A stretch of DNA of 64,000 bases. It comes from Buxus sempervirens. Taxonomy: Eukaryota > Streptophyta > Magnoliopsida > Buxales > Buxaceae. Where the stretch lies: assembly GCA_947561395.2 (NCBI GenBank), contig OX387193.1, positions 7,254,001 through 7,318,000 on the forward strand, given 5' to 3'. Position numbers and translations under genes: made by a program. Below the pieces are notes generated by a model. That model worked only from the letters and a program-made list of their open reading frames with translations. It was not told the origin of the DNA and did not search any database. How positions within the stretch are numbered: the first letter of the stretch is position 1; the number at the start of each line of letters is the position of its first letter. Positions 15,643 through 28,400 of the stretch are shown in pieces.

Positions 15643-16491
15643 ACTCATTCTTCTCCATTTTGTTGCCAATAAATATCGGGTACATCGCATGAGAATAGAA
15701 TATGGTGTTCTGGGGACTTTTGTTTACCTTGGATGAGTGATCAATGCGAGTGGAGGATTAGACTTGATGACCCGGCATAACACCGTATAATAACTACGTT
15801 ATTCGGCGGTTGTATTGGTTGTGAGCTCCTTGTCGTTAACCGTTGGTTACACATGTCTCTCTTAAAGCCTTGTAAAAAGGAATTTAGGTTTCAGTCACAT
15901 CTGTCAAATAAATTGAGATTTAGTGATGGTTTCTAAAATAATGAATAATTAATTATATTTAAAAATTTTAAAAGAAATATAATTAATATAAATTTTACCT
16001 CGACTAAATTGCAAATTCATCATAGGAGAGCACTCAAAAAATCATTGTAGATCAAACACCAAATCATCATGTGCCCTAATTATTGTAGTGTGTGCCCTAT
16101 GATGATCTGGTGTTGGAAACCTAATATTATTTCAAAACTCCAATCCCCCCTTAAATGTATGCAAAGTTGTCATCTTCAGAATGTTTCCACTTCTGGTACA
16201 ACAAATATATCCTGTGTAATCAGTCAATGTTTCATAAGATAAATGATGATACATTGTACAATCTGTGGGCTGGTAAAACTACACAGAATAATGAATTTGT
16301 AGGAATAAAAACCTCTGTTCTTTACCTCATAATTGTAGTTTTGGAGGAAGACTGACCCCCCATTATCATTCAGCTGCTGTATGAGCTTTAGCTTGATTGA
16401 TTTCTATGCCACGAGTTGATCTGATTTCAGATTAGATTTGAAATGATTATATATATGAAGGTTGGTAGCCATGACATAGTTGGTCAACTGA

Positions 16492-19400
16492 TCAGATGGT
16501 AAGGTTCTCTTGGATGGCCAAAAATGTTCCCACTATGTTACCTCCCACGTCTGGAAAAGTCTCGCATCCGGGGAGAGGTTTCACCTTTCCCTTTGCTTCA
16601 ACTTCGACTGGGTACTTCAGAAGGTGTCCCTTCATTTCTGTTACCTCATTGCTTGCAAATTGTCCCCAGTTCATCTCGCTCATAGATCTAACTCGCCTCA
16701 CGCATTCAAGGCTCTCTGGTTGTGCAAAACATTCTTCAAGAGCTCCAAGGTGCTCTGCCCACAGTGACATCCTATATCCATAAATCTGCATATATACACC
16801 AAATTAGCAGCTAGTCAGATCTTCTCCCTTGTTTATCATGAGAAGATAATGAAATCATCAAAACTTACCTGTCCACGTGGACTAGTCAGTTTTCTTGCCC
16901 ATGTATATTGAGGCTGGTAGGCTCCCATTGCAATCTCGGTATCTCTGGTGCCCTCCATTGAGCGTTGATTTATGTTCGCAGACCCCAATATCACATATTC
17001 ATCATCTACAATCATTCCTTTTGAGTGAACATAAATCATGAAACGTCGACTCTTCCTTGTGAGTTCCTGCATTACCAAGATCCAGAACATTTGATTAGAA
17101 ATGCATTCTATTTAGAGGTGAGCTTTTCAGGAGCAACAATCCAGTACACTTGCTTGTTGCAGTAGGTGGCTCTTAACATGTAAGCTCATTTAGAATTTTA
17201 GATAACCCATTTCTTGACATGCACTATGAACAAACTCTAAGTTACATACTAAGTTTTAGAAGAAAAAAAAAAGAACCTTCTAAATGGCACAAAAGTCTAA
17301 CATAAAGCTAATGTTTCTAGAAGTAATAAAAAATTATTGAAAGCCATTGTATGCATGACAAAACCTAATACAAATATATTATGAGGTTTATACAGGTTAA
17401 GATATTTTAAACATAGTTAATCCCTTGTCAAATGGTTGACCTGGAAAGGCCAAATCATTCATCCACTAGGCAAAAATGATACATTTGCAACACTAAAGTG
17501 AAGCTGTCATAAGAGAACAAAAAGCTTTCACTTATTCTATTAATATTACCTTGGTAGCCTGAGTACAGCAATTTTACACAAAAATGCCAAAGACTAGGTC
17601 TGTCCCACTTTGGTAGGACTTACTTCAGGTTACAGCCCTTGTTATTATGATAACGGATTAGAAGAGCATTAAGATGCACTTATTGAATTTGATAAAAAAA
17701 ATTCTACAATTGTATTGAGTGCAGGGTCCGAAACCAGCCTAAACTGAGAAAATAAAAAAATTAGGAAACAGAGAATTTTGTAAGGAGGTGTCAATTTTGC
17801 TTGAAGAATCAAAAGAAATACCTGAGGTGAGTTTGGTGCAGGTGCAGTAGGACCTCCAACATTGGGAATTTCATTCCCATCTAGCACCTCACGATTGCCA
17901 AGGCAAAAAAAGTTCAAATAGTCTTGTGGCACAAAAGTCTTCTCAAGGCCCACCTCTGCCAAAGCTTCGTAAATTGTCTCGTACATCATTTGCATTGTTT
18001 TATTCTGCAGAAATCAACAAGGACCGGTAAACTTGTTGCACCAATCCTACATAAAGTACTATATCTTCTCAAACTGAAGTTATTCCTTATCAAAAATAAG
18101 ACAGATATATTGCAACTGTAGATTTAAAAAAAAATACAGATGTGACATAATTATATAATGTGAAGATCAGGGGAATCTTAAGGTTTTATGTTAAAGGCTT
18201 CTATAAGAAGGTGCACTATAATAGAGGGCAAAAAAGGTAGAATAAAGATTAACTTGGAGCCCTATCAGTCAAGAATGTACTCAGAAGGGATGGATTTAAG
18301 TGAAACAAGCACACTTTTTTTTTTAATCTGATGGGCAGGAGAAATAAGACCAAAAATTTGAAATTGCAATAAGACACAACAATGCCCGTTAATCATTCAC
18401 TGAGGACTAGTTCCCCTCAGAGATGTATCCTATATTTTTATAAAGCACATCAGTTTGTCACTAGGAGTAGGAGGTACTTGTAGTTCTTAAATGGTTGTTT
18501 TTAAGTTGAGGTTGTTGAGCATTCTATGTAATGTTTACATGGCTGAAGCAGAAAAATCATTCAGCCTTGAGAAAATGATCTTCTGATGCAGAAGGTTCAT
18601 CAAACATGTATGTTGTATATAATATATATATCAGATGAGTTCCACATGCCAGCATATTAAGGCGAAAAGACGGGAGGTAGGAGATGAGGCTACTATACAA
18701 TCAGAAAAGTAGAAACATCCAACCGGGTTTTTTTCTTTTTTTTTTTTTTTTTGGGTGAGAGGCTCAAAATATAATTGTATTAGTGGGGATTTTTTTATGA
18801 AACCAAACAAGTGCCAAAAGTTGGAATATTAACTTACAAATAGGAAGGTTCCCCATTCCATTTTGTAGAAAAGAGGTAATTAATCATAATATATTCATCA
18901 GATTGGTTTTAGTCGGAATAGTGGTCAGATATGGAATGGTAGTTTCAGCCAGGTCATAGTCGGGTATGAAATGGCTGGTTCAAACTACTTATCATCAAAT
19001 TTCAGGTCTTATACATGGTATTTGCTTTATTAACTTCTAAAATTAAAAAAAAATGAAAATTTTGTTTTTCGAACAGAAAAAAATCAAAGATGAAGAAATT
19101 ATGATCTTTATAGGACAACATTTCTTCTTTTATGATAATTAAGACGTAGGCTTTTGGCTTTTCAGATAATTCAACAAAAGAATTTGAAGTACATAACTTC
19201 TTTAAATTCAACATAATTTTCAAGATCACAAAGAGAGCCCACCTGCCAAAAGAGAATCCTCTGTGTAGCAGCACCTGATGGAACACCCTCCGGCCACATT
19301 GGGATAACAATATATACAGCAAATCTTTCCTTTGCTCTGATCTTATTGGAAATTTTAAGAGCAATTTCCATAGGTATTAAATTGTTAGCACCTGCAGATT

Positions 19401-22400
19401 AAAGAAAGGCATAAAATTCCATGTTTGATAAAGGAAAAGTCGTAGAAGTGCGGGTCTGATATCAGAATCAGACATCTACATGAGGTGTCAGATTTGGAGA
19501 ACCTCCAAAATTAGGATTCAAGTAAAAGTTATGCCTATTCACACTTTAAAATATATTACAGAATTTTGTAAGGAATGTATTGAATCATGGGAAAAAAATA
19601 TTAAGAGGAAAAAAACGGCAATTAATGTTGAACTGTGAAACATAAATAGTAACATAGACTGCTGAATATTCAACATGTGATAAGTATATATCCACCAAGA
19701 GAGCCTATGTAGTTTCTTATATATTCATTAAAAGGGAAGAGGACATTATTTCAATAAAATTCTTGTTATCAACATTCAGTAGATCTTCTTTGGTCAATAT
19801 AAAAGATGCTAGATTTAGGCCTCCCTTGAATGACAGAACAAGCCAGTATTTTCTTTTTCTGAAGCACTAAGTGGTGCCGATTCTCCTAAACATTTTTTGT
19901 GTGGGATAAAACAAACAGGTGAATCCAAATGAATCCATTAAAGTTAAACATCAATCTGGTTGACAACTTCACCGGTGTTTGCTTTTATTGCTATATCCTA
20001 TATGTGCTGCTGGTCCTAAGCCTAGATAAATGAGGAGGATTGTGTCAAGTTAGCAGCCAGGGTAAAACTTTTGCTTAATCCAAATATAACATGAATCTTG
20101 ATGATGATGATCAGATCTGGGGTACATTATCACCGATATAGAAGATCAAAGATCAAACAACACATATATAGAAATAGGACCATTCTAGTGCTAGAGGTTA
20201 GCTGGGAAAATTAGGAGCTCACCCATTACATTACTACTCTCACCCAAGCACACATAGCTTTGGGCCAGGATGTGTGATCACACCCATGCCTCCACAAGAA
20301 AGACAGGAGAGTCAGGGAGCAATTACACATATGTATGTCTATACACATGTATGCATTTGTATGTGTGTCTATATACTGAAACAGAGATATGGGTGTTTGT
20401 TTGTGCGCATGTGTGTGGGTTGGGGTGGGGATGGGCGGTTGGTTGAGATGGGAAGAAAGAACAGCTACTAATTTAGAGTTTTACTGCAGATTCTTTCTTT
20501 CTTCACAGGTAGACTGTAATATCCTGTAATTTTGACTATGTAATTTAGTGTTAATGACAAGGGTATTACGGTCTTTGTATATTTTAATTGTGTGTGTTTA
20601 ATTGTAAGCAATAGCGTGTTTTATTTCAGTTTGAATTAGTGTGTGCGTTTGTGAGATTTAATTAGCGGTGTATTTGGGTTCGGTAGTGTGACGCCACACC
20701 GAATCAAGAAAAGCTTATATAAACCCAAGCAAGCAGGTGAGGGTTTATATGCTCGTACGTAAAGCTAGTTGAAGAGAAAAAAAAGAGAGCCTCCGGAAGG
20801 GAGAAAGAAGAAGAAGAAAGGAAAAAAGAGGTAAGGGAGTCTTACTAAATTGTAATTGTGCAGCGAAATGTTTGGCGTGTCTATGGTTGATACTTCATCT
20901 CTGTATAGTGAATTATACTTCCTTAGAAGTGCTTGATAATTTAATAAAAAGTTAGATGATAAGTGCCTTAAATGGTTGTGTAGAATTTCTAGTTTTGAAT
21001 ACTTGTCGGTATTAGTTGAGAAATATGCAAATAAAATTGTGTACGGTTGTTGAATGCGGAATTCATGTTTGATTCTTTGTTTGTACGATTGAAATAAACT
21101 CTATAAATCTAATTATGATTGTAAGATTAATCTTGATAACTAATTGTATCTTGTAATCATGGATGACATATGATCAATCCTGAGAGCAAGACAGTGCTCT
21201 GGAAAGGAAATCATGGTTGACGATTAATTGTTAGACCACTTTGTGTATATAATTGTCATGACTTTATTGGTGTATAAGTACTATGTTATTTGATTATTCC
21301 TTGAGCATGAGATAATGATGTAAAGCATGTAACTGTGATAGTGTGATATAATTCTACAGCATTTATTATGCTTTATGAATTGTCAAATGATAATTATGTT
21401 GATGATTAATTAAAATGATAACTGCCTAGTGGTCATGCATGATATTGCATCACTTGACGTAATGAGGTTTTCAGAGTGACCTCATAGAGTGCATGGCACT
21501 GTCTAGGGTGTCAAGATGTGACTCCCAATGGGTAGTAACCCGTGTTGCTCTGGAAAATAGTGGGGGAAGAGAAAAAGTACTCCTGGGGTTGAAAGTCCCC
21601 TAAACACTGTGAGTGGCCACACAGGATGTGGTTGAGGAGTGCTCCCATAACCTCCAGCTAATTGTATAATCAGTCCCAGACCAGCTTGACGGAGGGTAAG
21701 GTGACTGGCTTCTCTGTGAGGTTCTACACCACCGCCTAGTCGGAAGGAGCATGGACTGTACACGAGAGGTAGAGAGAAGACCTCCGCTTGCTCCATCATG
21801 TCAAACATAGATAGTGTGTACGTGGGAAGCATGTCATACATGCATTGCATATCTAATTGAGATGTGTATCCTGTTATAACTGTTAGTCACGATACTCAGC
21901 ATGATTTGGTGAAATGTGATGAGATATCTTGAATGCATTACATAATCATTATACCTGATTGTATTAGTTGTATGATTATGATTTAGTGGATTTCCTTACT
22001 GGGCTGTGAGCTCATGATCCCATTTTAACATTTCAAGTTAAAGATTGGCTGGCCTTCACCAGTATAGCTGGGAAGAGAAAGAGTGAGGACAAGAGGAAAA
22101 ACTTTGTAAATTTATGTATATGAGTCCTTTACATTTCCTGTATTGTATATATTGTGAGAATAGTACATGTTACTTTGTCTTTGGTGTACAACTAGTCTCC
22201 ATGTTCCGCTGTATTATATTTCTATGTACTCTGATGGCCAGTTGTCTCGATGTGGGAAAGTCAGTACCTATCGAAATAGCGTGGTGACTGTTGTATCCCT
22301 AATTAACTTTAATTAATGAAAGGGGATGTGACATGGATTCTTACTTGTCTCTGTCAGTTTCTTGCAAGAACATGAAGTTAAGAATGGAAAATATAATATT

Positions 22401-25400
22401 TGAGCTATATAGCATTTCATATCATAAAAAAACACATTTTATCTAAATATCTGTTTCTACAATAAAAATCTCTTCTCTACCAATTACAGAAATTCTGAAT
22501 TCCTGGAACTTGGATAGGAATTTATTCCATGACATTCAGACCCTATATTTCACATGTAACAAGGTTATTTCAGAAGCAAGTACGAGATACACATCAAATC
22601 TATTATCAACTATCTCTGTCTAGGCACAATGTTATCTTTCATTGACATCTTGAGAAAGTCTTTATAAAGAACTTCACACACCATCGACCTCGATAAGATA
22701 GCCATTCAGATCTACTCACACCATTCCTTGTGCAAGTGTCTCAGAATGAATATATATATGTCATATGAATTTATGACATCAACTGAACAATTTCTTGCTA
22801 GTCAAAATATCATCTCAGATCTGGAATCAGACATATGGCCAAAATAACATCTTTCTCAGGGATTAATGGGATATATAAAAATAAAATTTATTTACTGATA
22901 CTCCTTATAAAAGTTACTTATCAGCAATCAAAGGTTTGTTCACATACTGCATTCATTACAAATGTTGACATCACATGAGAAAATGGTTTCAACTGAACTT
23001 CTAAACATAACGATATGAGGTTCTGAGCCTCCACAAATTCATAACTACTAATATATCAGACAAAAAATTTAGACTACATAACAAAAAAATATAAAATAAA
23101 TTTACAGCAGAAATATAGTCATCCTTCAAGCTTAAAGGTTTTAGTTCCTTACCAAGGTCTTTGTATGAGGTCCAATTATATGATGATCCAAGAAAGTATT
23201 GGTTTTCAATATAAATGAAATGTTGCGCAGCTCGGATGGCCTTTACATATGCTGTATGTATGCTCATGTCGATTAGTACATTTTTCCCACAATCCAAATT
23301 CTGTTGTAACATAATAGTTAATCAACTGTCAAGAGAAATGGACTAGTGGTACAGTACAGATATCATATAAAGGGATAGCTGAACAGAAATTTTCATTACT
23401 CTGCTTGTAGCATCTTTTGGGTTCTTTGGAAAGCCTTCCACAGAATTTGAATCGATTGAACGGAAAACCTTCAGTTGTTGGAAAAATCAAGGACATAAAG
23501 ATATAAACTTGCAAAATTTAATATCAAAACTTGGATTGGTTGATATCAAATTTACCTGGACATGCCAGGCTTCTGGATCATCCTCAGTTAGGCAAGGGGC
23601 ATCTGCTATTGTTTTGATGCCAGGAATTCTTTCCATCCTAAGCAAAGAATCATCAGATGATGATTTGAGCTTTCTTAGCCCATGAGGTTTTGAAGCCTTC
23701 AACCATCGCTCTTCAAAGTTGGCGAGAACATCATATGCTGCTGGACCATCAATTCTACAGTGCAAATCATGCCATGGTTCTCTTGGACAACCATCAACAG
23801 ACCCCTGTTTAGATATAATAGCAACAGCAACAAAACGCCATATACCAACTAAGTAAGCATGAAGATGACAACAAAGCTTATTTACAGTATGACTGGCTTT
23901 ACTACATTCTACGGAAGCGCATGCGCTATGCACATAGCAAATTGAAAAAAAAGGAGGCCATTTTGTGTATACAATGTTAGGCAGTTAGTAAATCATACAC
24001 ATGGAATTAACAGATAGGTATAGGAGTTAATTTGAAAAAAAAAATGAAGGGCACTTTGGGTATGACATGTCAACGAGAAAAGAGGGCATGGCTTTATATA
24101 ATAGTATAGATCACTTGGTTGGCACATGATGAATTACTGTTGTAAACTTTGTGCTATTGTTTATTATCCACCAAGCTCTAATTTCAACAACCTTTTTTTT
24201 TCTCACATTCATGCGTTATTATGTCCAAGTAAATGCATAATGTAGGTCCATTCCAATATATTATTTTGGCTACAAGATTGTTTTTAATTAACCTAAAAAT
24301 CTATCAAGTTTTCCATTAATAAAAAGAATTATGAAAATTAAAAGTTCCAAAAACTCATACGTGTTATCAATCACATAGCTCCCTACATTTTAGGCAACTG
24401 TCTGCAATTTTAGGACTCTTTCATTCTATAATAAAGGTTATATACATGTCTTATCACCTCATATGGCGCCTTCACTTTATAATCATCTCTAGCAAAAGTG
24501 CACAGGCATTTCAAATGGAAGGATGATTTTATTACAAAAAAATGTTAACATAAAATTGCAGAAAATATTGACCTAAAATTGAATGAAGAATGCAAAGGCT
24601 AATATATTGACTAAATGCATAAAAAAGAATCACCTCACTAGAATAAGAGTTGTAAATGCTTGACAATATTGGTATACGCGAAATAGTTATGGAATTCAAA
24701 ACGCGCATGAGAGAGAGAGAGAGAGTTACTCCAATTTGATCAATTTTAATAGGTTCCGAAGCCTAGGTTCTTGTTTTCTTGAGATCAATTTTTTTGGATT
24801 TTTGAAAGTATATTATATTATTGAAGAATTTAACAGTAGAATTATTTAAATAAATTCATATATGATTTTCAGTAGACCTGTAATTGTTGTTTTAGATTGT
24901 ATTTAGATGTTCCTAGTGTTTTTAGGTCACCTTTATACATTGGGTAAGGACCCTTTATGTGCAGACAATTTTGAGATAAGTATTTATAAAGGTTTTAAAC
25001 CCTTTATATAAGGTGGTATACATGTCTTGCCACCTCAAATGACAGCTTCATATTTTTTTATTATCACTAGCAACAGTGCAAGTGCATTTATATGGAGGTC
25101 TATTTTATTATTGAAAAATTTAAAATAAAATTAAAAAGATATTGACCTACAAATGAATGAATAATATAAAAGCTCAATATGCTGAAGAAAATTAATTACA
25201 TAGAATCATTTCGCTGGAATAAAAGTTGTACATGCTTGTGATTATGAACATCTTATAGAACTATTATATGACTTCATGCTTGTGTGTGTGTGATAGAGAA
25301 AGAGAAAGAGTTACTTGATCAATTTTTTATTGATTATGGAGCCTAGGTTCTTATCTCCTTGAGATCAATTATTTATTTAACTATATTAAAGCATTTATAT

Positions 25401-28400
25401 TATTATATATTTTTAACATTAAAATTATTTAACTAAATTCGTATACAGTTTTAGTGGATTTCTTTTTGAAAAGTTCTTTTGGACATTTCCTAGTACTTTT
25501 AGGTAATTTACATATGGATATTAGATAAGGAATTTTTTTTTCTTGTGCTTAGAGCATAGAAATAAGCAAGCATAGAGGTTTCATTATGGGTGTAATCACA
25601 GGTGAGGAATTTTAAAGGTTAATATATTTTTATTTGTCACTAAAGTGCATGCTTAAAGCAAAAATAGTAGTCTTATTAAATTAGAAAATTCTCTCTCTCC
25701 CACAAACTTTCTCAACTTGTTTACTGACCTAGTAATCTAAGGTGTCGTTTGGTGAGGTTTCTGGTTTCTAGATTCTACCAAAATCCAAAAATCAAGGTCG
25801 GTTAAGTTGTTTGGTAGGGTTTTTGCAAGTTTGATTTTAAAAGCAGATACTAAAATCTTCTCAAAAACCACAATCCTCCTTTTATGGGTTTCTATAGATT
25901 TTGATACTTAAAAAGTGGTGGGTCCCACTTGAATACAAGTACTAAAGAGCTATTAATGATGGGGGGCCCACTTGCACACAAGTAATAAAGACCTATTAAT
26001 GGTGGTGGGTCCCACTAAAATAAAGTGCTAAAATCCTAAGTATCCAAACAAGAGTTTGGATTTTAAAAATAAGCATTTACAATCTTGATTTTCAAAATCC
26101 AAATTATTATCTACAATCCACAATCCAGAAGCCATACCAAATGACCCCTAAATAGGACCAGAAGCTTTATAAATTTCAATAAATTTATTTTTTGTTTTAG
26201 AAATCTAAACAAAAACTAATATAAGGAATTTGTGGCATCTTAACTTGGGAGAATGATAAAGGATATTTTCTGTCTATGACATTGGAGAAACACCTCATTT
26301 TTAGCAGACAAAAAACAGATCCACATCACACCTAAGATAATGAAAAATTAATATTGAAATTTTACAAAGACGGCCCCATAAGTGAATCAAAAAATGAATA
26401 TTGTTTTACATGCTATCATATAATTTCTGCTAGAGACGCTGCTTTTCTTCATTTCGGCTACTGTATGATACATCATTACAGTAACTTTATCTGTCAAAGC
26501 CAATATTAAGAGGCATTGAACCCTTTCATTTTTCAGAATGGTATTGTCATCTTACTTTACTGATGGAATTCCTCAATAAGTTCGTTGATTTGGAATTTTA
26601 ATTTTCTGTGATTATCCGAGGGCACTAATATCCAATATTCCAAGCATTTCTAACCATTTACAATGGAATCCATGTGTCCTGGGAAAGAAACTCTCAATTC
26701 CTCCAGCTGACCACACTTCCATTATATTTGTGATGGATTATAAAGAAGTAAATATAATTTGGTTTAAAATGAGTATACTTGTCAATTAAGAAGAACGAAA
26801 TTACTATAAGTTTTAAATTCATTGCATTCAGATGAATTTCTACATCTCATGGCAATTTCTTTCATAGAAAGGATGATAAAAGTTCAGGGTTTACTTTTGA
26901 TGTTTCAATCTCATTAACATATGAAAAAGTAATCGTTTCAATAAGGAGTACCAAATAAGTAACCACCGTAGAGAAAAGCATAGAAGGGTTGGATCATTAC
27001 CGTGAAAGTAGGGTTATGATAATCATCTTTATGCACCGTCTGCAGTGTCTTAAATATAGGATGCTCTGGAGTATCATATCTCCCATCACATAAATCAAGG
27101 CCTCCAACAAAAGCTATAATTTTTCTCATATTATCACCAGCATCAGCATCCACAACAACAGTTTTCTGATGATGTGTATAGATTGCTCCAACTTCCTAAT
27201 AAACAACATTTTGGGACAAAAAGTCAATGTGAATTTAAATGGTTGACAGCAATAAAGAATTAGAAATCCCACTCAAAAAAAAATTATGACAAGAAATAAC
27301 CATTAGGAAATAAAATAGAATACAGCAGCAATGATTAACGGGAGAATATGTTTTGGATTTCTACACCCAAATAAAGAAACAGTTAAACAATACAGGAAAA
27401 TATGTGCGAATCTGAAAATCATTGACAATATATGTCCATGTTATGGAGGAGGTACTCGTGGTTCCCACACCTGCAACACATTAAAATGCAAAGCAAAGAT
27501 CAGCTACACTGCAGATACAAATCAGAGCAATAACTTAGTTAAAGTAGAAAAGAACTATCATGGTAATGCTTCATGTTGCTAATATACCTTTCCTGTTGAG
27601 GAAACAATTGTCATTTAAGTAATATTTGCTTCCATCAGTAAGTGAGGTGTTAGCTTATATGGATAATTGCAACTTCAATAACATATACCTCATAACTGAG
27701 CAATAAAAGAGCATATAGACAAACTTTCAAACAGCACTGAAACCTGTAATATGAATCTATAAACCAGAAAGCTTTCAAGGAACTTTCATACATGTATCTA
27801 CAGAAGTATGAAAAAAAAAGATTTCATCTTTCAACATCTAACTGGCTGTTTCATTCTTTATTTCCATTTTTTATTACTTAAAAAATGATTAGGTGTTGAC
27901 TATACCGAACATATTTTTCTCCTTTATTTTCCAGACTTCTTCTATTCTCTCACTTATTCCATTATCTAACAACAAAACAGATTCGATCTGTTACTTAACT
28001 GAGTGAAAATTCTAAGTGTTTCTTATCATAACATAGCATTTCTCATATTCAACACATAAATCGATTCATTTCCATTTCATCATTAATGTGGATCTAAATT
28101 ATACTCTTAAGGAATACGGTTATTGCCACATTACAAGAACTGCTTGAGTCATAATATAAAGGGAAAAGAATAAGATTCAACAATTGATACATAACTTACA
28201 CAATCTGATAAAGCATTGTTAAAAACCACGATAATAAAGGCATTACTAAGCACTGTTGAATTACCAAATCCAGTAAAAATCTGTGTGGATTCTTTAAACA
28301 TCTCAGTGGGCAAAATACCAAATATTTTATCTTCAATAATCAAAACAATGATGCATTGGCAAAAAGAAAGATAACATGATAATAACTTCTATCTAACCTG

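Noticed and set aside
17560..17655. Second LINE/SINE tail in a PLD intron
   Set aside because: GTCCCACTTTGGTAGGACT resembles the tail at 6062, but no target duplication or terminal repeat tail was found.
27331..27582. Plus-strand 83-codon Cys-containing frame in a PLD intron
   Set aside because: No homology recognised, AT-rich intron, opposite to the gene; considered chance.
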